This document shows positions 31,955 through 40,397 of a stretch of DNA of 40,397 bases, piece after piece. The stretch spans positions 1-40,397 of the forward strand of contig MU835278.1 of assembly GCA_029204225.1 (NCBI GenBank). The letters run 5' to 3'. Both the position numbers and the translations under genes were made by a program. The first letter of the stretch is position 1. Each line of letters begins with the position of its first letter. This DNA comes from Diphasiastrum complanatum. Its lineage: Eukaryota > Streptophyta > Lycopodiopsida > Lycopodiales > Lycopodiaceae. The notes beneath the pieces are model-generated. The model ran no database searches and was not told the origin of the DNA. It saw only the letters and a list, made by a program, of their open reading frames with translations.

Positions 31955-32480
31955 TGCCCACTTTGTGAATTCCTTGAGGTAATTCAATTTTAGACTTTTT
32001 AAGCATATTTTTCATGTATTTAAATTTAGGATGTCCTAACCTTTTGTGCCAAGGTTCAACTAGAAATACATCTTCTCTAACATTCATATACTCTCTCCAA
32101 ACGAAGGAATAGATGCTACAAGCTTAAAAGTTTACCTTGCTTTATGCCTTTAGCTACAACACAAACATCCTTCTTAATCAAACAAGAGTCAATGTTGAAC
32201 TCCACACCATAACCATTCTCTATTGTTTGCCCCACACTTATGAGATTCTTTGTGAGTGTAAGAACATATGCTTGCAATATTACTAGTACTCAAAGAAAAG
32301 GGATACTGAATCTAGTTTTTCAATAGCACATCTACTATCATTAATTGTATAGATAACTCTTCTTAATACATCATATGGATTCAAATGAGAAAAATATTGT
32401 TTATGGCTCATGATATGACTACTTGCACCAGTAGGATCTACATCATTATTGTGAGTGTCCTCTAATTAGGATTCAGAACA
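31955..32480 (-). mobile_element. Ty1/copia remnant (protease and GAG-pre-integrase)
   Basis: Minus strand. About 32450-32280: TGASSHIMSHKQYFSHLNPY, then DVLRRVIYTINDSRCAIEKL, the copia protease with a damaged active site (DPTGASSH where DSGASSHM is usual). About 32060-31955: WHKRLGHPKFKYMKNMLKKS, the GAG-pre-integrase domain. The order protease then pre-integrase is that of copia pol. It stops at the edge of DR2, so the rest of pol is missing. Confidence 0.85.
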
Positions 32481-33164
32481 ATCCTTAACGTGGATAATTG
32501 ACAATTCAATGTACAAATTTATTAGTTATGCCTCAACATTCTGGTCTAGGCCAAACATGTAATTAATAATCTTGTGAGGGCCCAGACACTCCAAATTGGA
32601 CATGTCGAGCAGTGCATAATGATTGACAACTACATGCATGCAGAGAAGTATCAATAGTAATTGATTATGAGTTTAGTAAAGGACTAGGATTTTGGAAGGA
32701 ATATTCCTACGCTCCTGGCTTCTTGTCATCATTTGTTGATTTTCAAGAGAGCGCTAGGTGCATTGGAATAGGTTCAAAGTGTTGAAGTAGGATCACAACA
32801 CCACATAATGCATTACTACTGTGAACCATTCTCGGGCACAGGATTGTGATCTGATCAGTGTATTCACAACAACTAATACATAAATTCTCTTTTTTTCTTT
32901 ACGTGTGTTTGCATTGAGAAATGCTTTTTGATAATTTTTTTCTCTTTTTCTGATACTCATTTTCAATACTCATTCGGAATATCTAACTCGAAAGAAACAT
33001 GGTTGTTATAGACAGCTAACTGTATCGTTGGCTTCACGGTTGTCCCAAACGCCTACAAACACATTCCTCTGGTCGATCTAAGTAATAGTCTGAATCTACA
33101 GTCTGTAATGATCTTGTTATAATTTAATGTTGTGTTTCTCTTGTTTGAATTTCATATTCAGCAA
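32481..33164. other. Noncoding, possibly 5' LTR of gypsy B
   Basis: AT-rich, no coding. It ends just before PBS-like sequence at 33168, so it may contain the LTR of the following element, but no second LTR copy was found to confirm this. Confidence 0.35.
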
Positions 33165-33290
33165 GAGCGGTATCAGAGGTGATAAATAATTTTCCTAATG
33201 TTTGTACCACCTCAGCAAGTGGTATCGGAGCTGATAAATAATTTTCTTAATGTCTGTACCTCCCCAACAAGTGATATCAGAGCCCGGTTC
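33165..33290 (+). repeat. Three tandem PBS-like units before gypsy B gag
   Basis: GCGGTATCAGAGG (about 33167), GTGGTATCGGAGC (about 33221) and GTGATATCAGAGCC (about 33270), about 50-54 bp apart; the first two are followed by TGATAAATAATTTTC and CTAATGT or TTAATGT. Each resembles the initiator-Met PBS TGGTATCAGAGC. Confidence 0.7.
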
Positions 33291-33389
33291 AAACTAATTC
33301 AGTATCCAAGACTAATTACCATTTATTGGATTGTTCAGAGATATGGTTGATTAATATTCTTTTCTCCTTGCAAAAGAATTTAAAATCAC

Positions 33390-33737
33390 TTGATTAATAC
33401 TCACTTCCTCTATCAGAGGTTTGTTCATGGGCTTCGAGATGAATACAAAGTAGAGGTCCAGAGAAACTCGCCTACTATCTTAGAGCAAGTCTTAGATATG
33501 CTCAAATCTATGATGATTCAGTGGGTAGGAAGAAGGCGAAACAACAATCCTTATCTGAGCAGGTTAATCAAAAAGATTTTCAATTTAAAAAGAAATTTTT
33601 AAAACAAAAAAAAGCTCCTTAGAAACATCCACCACTCATACAGCCCTTAAAACCAAAAGATGTTGAGAAAGCCAAACAAGAACTTTTGTGTTTTGTGTGT
33701 ATGGGCAAGGGTCACACAATTAGACAGTGTCCCAAGG
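33390..33737 (+). pseudogene. gypsy B gag end with zinc knuckle
   Basis: Reads FLYQRFVHGLRDEYKVEVQR (end of the gag capsid domain), then after stops and a frame change LCFVCMGKGHTIRQCP at about 33685-33734, a C-X2-C-X4-H-X4-C zinc knuckle that binds the element RNA. Only the C-terminal part of gag is recognisable. Confidence 0.8.
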
Positions 33738-33832
33738 GGCCATTCATTAAAAAAGATTAAAAGATTAAAAAACAAGTTCATCTTGGTCAGACTGTAAGCT
33801 TCCCAAGTGAGTCGACAACTTTCGAGATAAAA

Positions 33833-34054
33833 GTGTTCCATGAAGATCATGAACATTGTTGCCAATTAAAATCTGCAATGCTAGTGAGACCCTTCAGCTT
33901 TGGGCCACATGACCTAGTACATATGCATGGTAAAATTGGCAACCACTCAGTAAGAGTCATGGTTGATAATGGGGCAACCCATAATTTCATCAACTACACT
34001 CTAGTTAAGAAGCTCAGACTTCCAGAGGTACATAGTTTCTTTAGCCAAGGTTGA
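33833..34054 (+). pseudogene. gypsy B aspartic protease
   Basis: Reads FGPHDLVHMHGKIGNHSVRV then MVDNGATHNFINYTLVKKL. The active-site triad is DNG instead of D(S/T)G; GATHNFI is typical of Ty3 proteases. The C-terminal half is only partly readable (about 34130-34200: ARDWLYSLGPFLH-like sequence in another frame). Confidence 0.8.
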
Positions 34055-34519
34055 AGACAAGAAAATTTGGGAAACTATGGTAAGTAACTTAAATCTTGAT
34101 ATTCAGGGTCAGATGAAATTAACTTTCAAATAATGCACATCTTGTTCTCGGGAGAGATTGGCTCTACAGCTTAGGCCCTTTCCTCCACAAAAATTATCAG
34201 GTAAACACCCTCAACTTTCAACGTAATGGCAGAGGGATCTAGTTGCAGGGGGAGCATGATGTTTCCAACAGTCCTTCGGTCTGCAGTTCAGAGCTCTGTC
34301 AGCTAATCGGGGATAGCGACCATCAGGTATTCTTATGTGACCTTTAGTTTATTCCAAAAGTTTCTATTTCTAGTTTTTTACAGCAACAAGTAAATAAATT
34401 AGATTGTCTAAATTTAAAGACGTTTACCGCATGGTTTACCACCTAGCAGAGATGTAGATCGTGTAATAAACCTAGTACCAGATATAGCCGCCTATTTCTA
34501 AACCTTCGTATCAGGTCAG

Positions 34520-35350
34520 CTAATGAACAAAGGATGAAGAAATAACTAGGCAGTTAACAGATTATCTTGGGAAAGGCCAAATTGAGACCAGTAGTTCACC
34601 ATGGGCATCGCCAGTCCTTTTGGTGAAAAAGAAAGAGGGGTCTATGCGTCTTTGCATAGATTACAAAGCCCTCAATAAGGTCACTATTAGGAATAAGTAC
34701 CCAATGCCTCGGACAGACGAGTTGTTTGATCAGCTCGACGAGGCTAAGTTTTGCAGTAAATTGACCTTAGATTGGGATATCATCAAGTCCGTATAAAAGC
34801 GGATGATGTCTCGAAAACAGCCTTTAGGACTCATCACGGGCACTATGAGTTTAAGGTGATGCCATTTCGGCTCACAAATGCTCCAGCTACTTTTATAACT
34901 TTGATGAACAATGTTCTCAGACCATACTTAGGTAAGTTTGTAGTCATATTTTTAAATGACATCCTCGTCTATAGTAAAACGATGAAGGAGCATCTTAAAC
35001 CCTCAAGAAGGTGTTTCGACTACTTAGAAAACATAGGCTTTATGCTAAAAAACCTAAATGTGAATTCTTCGTTGAAGAAGTAGCTTATTTGGGTCACATT
35101 ATTTCGACAGATGGGATTAAGATGGACCCCAATAAGGTTAAAGCCATACTCAGTTGGCTGAGACCTCATAATATTTCAGAATCACAAATCTTTCTAGGTT
35201 TGGCGGGATATTATAGATGATTTGTCAAAGAATATGCTCAGATAGCAGTTCCCATAACAAATCTTTGTAAGGGGAAGAGAAAGGAGTTCAAATGGGAGTT
35301 CGTATAGCAGGAGAGCTTTGATGCTCTCAAAACAGCCCTAGCTACTGCAC
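34520..35350 (+). pseudogene. gypsy B reverse transcriptase
   Basis: Motifs in order: [40 protein letters not shown], a stop near 34775, [44 protein letters not shown] (about 34940-34975), a frameshift near 35030, YLGHIISTDGIKMDPNKVKA and FLGLAGYYR, then a TGA. The catalytic F(L)DD is FLND, so the first active-site Asp is lost. Confidence 0.9.
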
Positions 35351-35553
35351 TAGTTCTAAAAGTTGTCGACCCCAATCAAACATTTGTGGTTGAAACAAAG
35401 GCCAACAACTTTGTGGTTGGTGTTGTACTAACTCAGAATGGACGACCAGTTGCGTTTGAGAGTAAAAAACTCGAACCAGCACAGACTAGATATACTAGCC
35501 TATGAAAAAGAACTCTTCTCCATAGTACATGCCCTTGGAGGCATTATTTGTAT
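35351..35553 (+). pseudogene. gypsy B RNase H, truncated
   Basis: Reads VVDPNQTFVVETKANNFVVG then VVLTQNGRPVAFESKKLEPAQ, the start of Ty3 RNase H (Asp of the usual ETDAS changed to ETKAN). Ends at the junction at 35553/35555. Confidence 0.85.
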
Positions 35554-35554
35554 G

Positions 35555-36255
35555 TCAAGAGAGGAGCATGCATAGACATTAGACCTGATTTGGCATGATA
35601 TGCAAGAGTCAAAACTGACATGCATGGACATTAGGCAATGGATGGCATGAGTGGGTAGCTTAACATTTAATGTTAGCCACTATCAAGTTGTATTTTCTTG
35701 GTATACAACATTGGGGTTCACCCCAAGTGTACTCATTAAATGGAAAAGGCTTTGTATATGTTCATCTTATCTTGCATAATATTCATCATTTTCTAGGCCC
35801 TTTTTTTCTAGGGGTTGCCTATCCCCAATCATAGTGGAGTGTGACACAAAGGGTGATCAATCCTTTGGTTTCTTCTCTAAATCTTTATAGACTCGATTGA
35901 GCCTTCTTTGTAGACTTTTAGGAAAAGCCTTCTTCTGGTACCATCTTTAAGCTTTAAGAAGCTTCTTTAGTTAATTCTTCATGCACTCCTTTAAGTACCT
36001 ACACATTCCCTTAAAGTAAAAGGTTAGGTGTCATAACATACCATTTAAATGGTTCATCATTAGATTCTACTTGTAGAATCTACACATCAAATTGTTAGCA
36101 TTGATCTACAGTTTTTATTTCTATTATTCAGGTATTGGTACAAACATTTCATCAGTTAGAGTAACAAGCTCTAATATTCAAATATGTTTCATACAAAAAG
36201 AATGGAAGATAGGATAGCCTTTATTCCTTGGCCATATTGGTCTATACAATTTACA
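35555..36255 (-). repeat. gypsy C 3' LTR, truncated
   Basis: On the minus strand begins TGTAAATTGTATAGACC at 36255, right after the purine run CGGAGGGG. It contains the segment TCAAGAGAGGAGCATGCAT (plus strand, 35555) also found at 40000. By comparison with the right side, where about 495 bp separate this segment from the PBS, the last ~495 bp of the LTR are missing here. Confidence 0.6.
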
Positions 36256-36309
36256 CCCCTCCGACGCATAAAGCGTTGTCCTCAACGAACATTTTTCAAA
36301 TAGACATTT

Positions 36310-36965
36310 TAAATTTCTAGATATTCTTGGAAGAATTCTTCTTCCATCCATCTTGCATCCGTAGTAGGACATGATTAATTTAGAAGTTAATCTCTTTCTT
36401 CCAATTCTGATTTTGTGCATCAAGATTTGCTCAGGTTAAAGGAATTCTTCGGTTCCTTGAACTTCTGGAGATTCGGAATTTGTAAGTCCTTCAGATATTT
36501 GACCATTGAATTTTTTTAGTAAGCTTACATGGAATTGGTAATAATTTTTCCAAGTAAAAGGTATTTCAAGTTCACATGTAACCTCATTGATTACTTTCTT
36601 GACTTTAAAAGGTCCATAATACCTTTGGGCTAGTTTTGGGTATAGTTTCATATTGTCCTTCTTTTTCCTGAGCCTTTTCTTTTCAAATTTTAGGAGAGCT
36701 AATTCCCCTTCTTCGTACGTGATTGCCCTCCGACGCAAATTTGCGCTCTTCTGCTATTTTTGTTGTGCGATTGCGATGGATTGTTGAACCTTTGAAAAGG
36801 TGTCTTGGTAAACCTGCACAAATTCATCTGAGGCAAAAATCTTTTCTTTAGTCCTTAATACAGGAGGTACGATAGGTTTTCCATACATTACTTCAAAAGG
36901 TGCTTTACCAGTGGAAGAATGAACTGTGTTATTGTAAGCAAATTCTAGAATATTCAGGAATAGGC
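36310..36965 (-). pseudogene. gypsy C integrase C-terminal part with GPY/F module
   Basis: Reads ILEFAYNNTVHSSTGKAPFE and VMYGKPIVPPV (end of the catalytic core, about 36960-36870), then ITYEEGELALLKFEKKRLRK, LYPKLAQRYYGPFKVKKVIN (GPF motif), FHVSLLKKF, and ends ARWMEEEFFQEYLEI at stop 36310-36312. Several frame changes. Only the last part of the catalytic core is there. Confidence 0.85.
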
Positions 36966-37560
36966 AGGGGATGAAGTAGTCCTGGAGTTTTTAATCCTCG
37001 TTCGTCCTTATTATGTTGACATACTAGACATGCATTTGTGAAATGCCTTGTGTCTCGATGCATCGTAGGCCAATAACAGAATCTCCCCTATGTCCTGCAT
37101 AGGGTGGACTATGGGTTTCTTGAAGGATGTTGGTTCTAAATGCTATGGGAATACATAGCTTATCTTCTTTGAATAAATATCTTTCTTTCAAAACATAATC
37201 TTTATGGCTTTGATTTCTTTCAAGTATTTCAAAGATATGTTGGAAGTCTAGATCACTAGCATACATACTTTTCATAGGAAGGAAATCCTCATAATATGCT
37301 AGGGAAATATGGTTGAGGATTCTCGATAATGCATCGACGACCTTATTATCCTTTCCTGGATGATGAAGTAACTGAAAATGGAAGGTACTAAGGTAGTTAG
37401 CCCATTTTAGATGTTTTTCTCGAATTAATTGGTGGGTGAAAAAGCACCTAAGCCTTTGATGATCTGTTTTAACTAGGAAATCATTTCCTAGAAGATAGTG
37501 CTTCCATAACTTAAGGACATGAATAACGGCCAAAATTTCATTTTCATATATATCATACTA
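36966..37560 (-). pseudogene. gypsy C RNase H end and integrase zinc-binding domain
   Basis: Reads KTDHQRLRCFFTHQLIREKH, FHFQLLHHPGKDNKVVDALS (RNase H end with the HHPGK..VVDALSR tether), then ETHSPPYAGHRG (about 37120-37085) and ACLVCQHNKDERG (about 37040-37000), the HHCC zinc-binding domain of integrase. It continues LKTPGLLHPLPIPE and then jumps at about 36965 to the end of the catalytic core, omitting the Asp residues of the DDE triad. Confidence 0.85.
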
Positions 37561-38195
37561 TACTTCTGCCCCTTGAATTCGTCTACTTTCAAAGGCTACA
37601 ACATGACCTTCTTGGTTTAGGACTGCCCCAATACAGTCGAGACTTGCATCTACTTCCACAAAGAAAGGCTTATGAAGGTCGGGAATGATAAGGACGGGTC
37701 TTGTGGTAAGGGCATGCTTGAAAGTATCAAAGGCATTTTGCTCTTCCTTATACTAATGGAATTTTACCCTCTTCTTAGTGAGTTCATGTAGTGGTGAGTG
37801 GCAAATAAATTTTCTATAGTAGGAACATAAGCCTAGAAAAGACCGAACTTCATGAATATTTCTTGGTTTAGGCCAGTCTTGTATGACTTTAATCTTTGAA
37901 GGGTCCATTTAAATTCCTTCCTTAGAATCATATGTCCTAGGAAGTGTATCTTTTCTAGGAAGAATTCACCTTTTTTTTTTTTTCCTTTAATGAGAAGTGA
38001 GTTTTATTTATAGGGTTCTAAAGACGATATCTAGGTCTTTTGTGTTCTTCTTCATTTGCACTGAAGACTAAGATATCATCAAAGAATGTTCCTACAAAAC
38101 GTCTATGGGGTCGAAAGACTTGTTCCATCATTCTATTGAATGTTGTGGGAGCATTAGTAAGACCAAATGGTACCACTAAGATTTAGTAAAAGATC
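37561..38195 (-). pseudogene. gypsy C reverse transcriptase, N-terminal part missing
   Basis: Reads [20 protein letters not shown] (about 38185-38125), [19 protein letters not shown] (about 38100-38045, catalytic FDD intact), then in shifted frames FFLEKIHFLGHMIL and the beginning of RNase H. A poly-T run (37970-37984) and several frame changes interrupt it. The RT fingers, including the LCIDYRALN region, are absent: only about 35 bp separate this from the protease. Confidence 0.85.
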
Positions 38196-38201
38196 CAACT
38201 C

Positions 38202-38453
38202 CTATCTCTTGTGCAAGCTTAAAGAGATGAAGTTATGAGAGGAGCCTGCATCAAAGAGAATTAGACAAAGTTTGTTATGGACTTGTCCCCATGTTTTGAG
38301 AAGGTCATGGGTTTGTGTATCTCCAATGCTTTGAACAGCCACCTGCTTTCCTTTGTTTGCACTTGAAGCTTTGGCATCTTCGAGGGGCATTTGAAGAAAA
38401 GGTGTCCCTTTCCCACACTTGAAGCATCTTCCTTCCTTGCGATAGACCTGCAT
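38202..38453 (-). pseudogene. gypsy C zinc knuckle and protease start
   Basis: GRCFKCGKG at about 38425-38400, continued after a one-base shift as GHLFFKCPSKM (about 38400-38365), so the knuckle CFKCGKGHLFFKCP was present before a frameshift. Then LCLILFDAGSSHNFISLSLH at about 38280-38225, the protease active site (DAG instead of DSG/DTG). The rest of the protease is deleted. Confidence 0.85.
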
Positions 38454-39168
38454 TTGCTCTTTGGAAAGGCATTGAGTATCTTCTTTTGGGTTTTGAGTTG
38501 TGGGAGGTTCCTTTCTTTTGTTCCCATCTCCATTTCGATGATTATCCTATCCTGCAGCTCAATCTTGGTAGCATAGTATGTGACTTGTTCTAAAGTAACA
38601 GCTTGTACTAGATCTAAGCCATATTGTATATTTCTATGCAAACCCGAATAAAACTTTCTTTTCTGTTCTTTCTTGGAAATGGACTGCAAAGTCTGAACTT
38701 TCAAAGGCAACTCCCAAAATATCTTAACATACTCAACTACTTTTTCATTTTGTCTAAAGATATCCCAAGAAGCTAAAGTATCTTTCTTATATTCATTTGG
38801 CAAAAAGTGAGCTTTAATTTGTTTTTTAAAGCTATGCTGGATGCGGCTTCGTGATTTGATTTCATAGTTGCCCACCATAGTGATGCATACTTATCTAGAT
38901 GTAACGTTGCAAATCAGATCTTGGAATGATTCGAGTATCTACTTTTCTCAAAGAAGGTATCAAGATTTCGAATCCAAGCAAGCAAAGTCTCTACATTGCT
39001 AGCATCTCCATCGAACTTAGAAAACTTGAAAAGTTTGTTATCAATCTTAGCAAACCTCCTTTTCCTAGATCGAGAAGAGGAAGTTGACTTGGAGGAAGCA
39101 TGAGGTGAAGCATGAGGTGAAGCCTCGTGAGGAGCTATCCATATTTGATTGGAGTTTTTGGAATTCAC
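38454..39168 (-). pseudogene. gypsy C gag
   Basis: 39168-38914: RRFAKIDNKLFKFSKFDGDA and VETLLAWIRNLDTFFEKSRY; then a shifted HLDKYASLWWATMKSNHEA; then 38878-38560: FKKQIKAHFLPNEYKKDTLA, YVKIFWELPLKVQTL and FYSGLHRNIQYGLDL. This is a Ty3 retrotransposon gag capsid domain (FDG......W......FF and the WW pair are recognisable). Confidence 0.85.
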
Positions 39169-39484
39169 CTGAAATACACAAACTCAAGGCAAAAAGTACT
39201 TGCGATTCAGAAAAATGCCATTCTCCAAAAAGAAAGATAGAAGCTCACATTTGCAAAGAATTGTCTCTAAAATAAAAATCAAGTTGGAGATCCAATTCTT
39301 GAGGATCCCCCAAATGGAGTCTATTAGCTCTAGTATTAAAGAGATCTTGTAAAAAGAAGGAAATTCGAACGGAAGGGAAGTCTATTCAAAAGTGAACATA
39401 CAAATTCCTATGTATTGGCATTGGTTTTAAGTATGAACAAACAAGGTCTTCACAACAATTTCACAAATAAAGAAAAATAGTAGA
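39169..39484 (-). other. gypsy C leader
   Basis: About 0.3 kb between PBS and the first recognisable gag sequence. No other signature. Confidence 0.5.
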
Positions 39485-39503
39485 CCTTGGCTTTGATACC
39501 AAA
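39485..39503 (-). other. gypsy C primer binding site
   Basis: Minus strand TTTGGTATCAAAGCCAAGG, close to the initiator-Met PBS TGGTATCAGAGCC (one change in the first 12 bases). Marks the inner end of the 5' LTR at about 39504. Confidence 0.8.
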
Positions 39504-40024
39504 CTGTGAACTCGAAGTGAAGGTCTCCTAAACTTCTAAAGTTTTGACTTTAACGTTGTGTCATTAAAAGAAACAAGCTAACAAAACATTGATGAACATA
39601 CCCAAAAAAGACTCATGGCTTATCAAAGAAATAACATCATTCAATCACAAAATCATTCAATCACAAAATCATTCAATCACGAGACTTGCTGAGGGGTCAA
39701 GATGAGGACCCCCCCCCCCGGAAGGATTTTTTTATAAATTATGCAAGATCAAATGGCCCTTGGCCAAATACATATATCGAGGATGGATTGGTCTTATGAA
39801 TTCTTGAAATCTTTACATCATTTAGATGTTAACAAAATTGGATCATAAATAATCTCATGAAAGAAAAGGGTAGATTTTGTCAAAGATTTACGAGCATGGG
39901 ATTTGAACTTGTTTCCTTATGCACGCAATAGTGTGGACTTCAAATAATGAACAAGCATGGTCAATGATATGGTTTCCTATGACATACAAAGTTTAATGGT
40001 CAAGAGAGGAGCATGCATAATATC

Positions 40025-40203
40025 CAAGAGTCAGAATGATATGCAAGAGTCAAAACTGACATGCATGGACATTAGGCAATGGATGGCATGGCATGCAAGA
40101 GTCTAAACTGACATGCATGGACATTAGGCAATGAATGGCATGGCATTCAAGAGTCTAAACTGACATGCATGAACATTAGGCAATAGATGGGATGGCATGC
40201 AAG
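40025..40203. repeat. ~50-bp tandem repeats in the gypsy C LTR region
   Basis: Three to four units of GCAAGAG TC(A/T)AAACTGACATGCATG (G/A)ACATTAGGCAATGGATGGCATGGCAT type, starting near 40052, 40099 and 40147. The 3' LTR region has one unit (about 35602-35648). Confidence 0.85.
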
Positions 40204-40209
40204 TTTTAG

Positions 40210-40212
<3 letters not shown>

Positions 40213-40302
<90 letters not shown>
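40213..40302. repeat. (GA)n microsatellite, ~90 bp
   Basis: GA repeat interrupted once (AGAGGAGAG at about 40243). Inside the inferred gypsy C LTR. Confidence 0.95.
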
Positions 40303-40305
<3 letters not shown>

Positions 40306-40397
40306 TCCAAATGGATTCCAATCCAAATATGGTGTAACCTCCTTAAGCCATAGCTCCAAGCTTCCTTCTCCAAGCACCTACACACAAAGAGACACAA

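Larger units (their letters stand above)
33165..35553 (+). mobile_element. Ty3/gypsy remnant 'gypsy B', 3'-truncated in RNase H
   Basis: Plus-strand order gag, CCHC knuckle, protease, RT, start of RNase H, i.e. Ty3/gypsy. It breaks off at 35553 where sequence belonging to gypsy C begins. No integrase and no 3' LTR. Confidence 0.85.
35555..40397 (-). mobile_element. Ty3/gypsy element 'gypsy C', runs off the window
   Basis: Minus strand. From high to low: 5' LTR portion (40397-39504), PBS (39503-39485), gag (about 39168-38261), zinc knuckle, protease, RT without its N-terminal part, RNase H, integrase without its catalytic core, chromodomain-type end (stop at 36310), polypurine tract (36263-36256) and 3' LTR (from 36255 down). 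The 3' LTR is cut at 35555 by the junction with gypsy B. A shared ~90-bp segment (35555-35648 and 40000-40091) lies within both LTR regions. Confidence 0.85.
39504..40397 (-). repeat. gypsy C 5' LTR (partial)
   Basis: Inferred from the PBS and from the segment shared with the 3' LTR region. 39504-39999 has no coding and includes three ATTCAATCACAAAATC-like copies (about 39640-39680) and a run of ten C (39710-39719). The start of the LTR lies beyond the window. Confidence 0.5.

Overview
The window looks like nuclear DNA of a land plant with a large, repeat-rich genome. Two plant gene families are visible: a BPI/LBP-type lipid-binding protein (the plant LBR family) with spliceosomal GT-AG introns, and an ER-type Ca2+-ATPase (ECA family). 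Around them are plant-style LTR retrotransposons (Ty1/copia and Ty3/gypsy) primed by initiator-Met tRNA, a LINE, and long (GA)n tracts. The species cannot be fixed from the sequence. No rRNA, tRNA or CRISPR array was recognised.

Layout. 1-2005: minus-strand, 5'-truncated LINE. 2733-11493: three recognisable plus-strand exons of a BPI/LBP gene; the first intron-like gap (2922-10359) holds a decayed plus-strand Ty3/gypsy element, here called gypsy A copy 1 (about 3170-8398). 12001-12697: a 697-bp hAT-like MITE with an 8-bp target duplication. 12938-13422 and 23687-24178: a direct repeat of about 490 bp (R1/R2) abutting the outer ends of a minus-strand gypsy A copy 2 (LTRs 13423-13865 and 23244-23686). 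Copy 2's gag is split by a plus-strand Ty1/copia element (17645-21738, 5-bp target duplication). 24829-25660: fragments of an ECA calcium pump gene. 27660-28885: an 18-bp minisatellite. 29661-31954: a noncoding direct-repeat pair. 31955-32480: a minus-strand copia remnant. 33165-35553: a plus-strand Ty3/gypsy remnant (gypsy B). 35555-40397: a minus-strand Ty3/gypsy element (gypsy C) running off the window end.

No protein-coding gene is complete here. The BPI/LBP exons are the best candidates for host coding sequence, but one small exon expected between the first two was not found. Everything else coding is retroelement-derived, and every LTR element with recognisable coding has lost part of gag or pol: gypsy A lacks RT, RNase H and the integrase core; the copia element lacks most of gag, protease and the integrase core; gypsy B stops in RNase H; gypsy C lacks the RT fingers and the integrase core.

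The two observations most worth following up are (i) the ~490-bp duplication flanking gypsy A copy 2 exactly at both LTR ends, about a hundred times a normal LTR-element target duplication, and (ii) a Trp/His/Cys-rich reading frame of roughly 450-550 codons present in both gypsy A copies at the place where RT and RNase H should be, running in the same frame into the integrase C-terminal half. Both rest on reading by eye; no alignment or database search was run.
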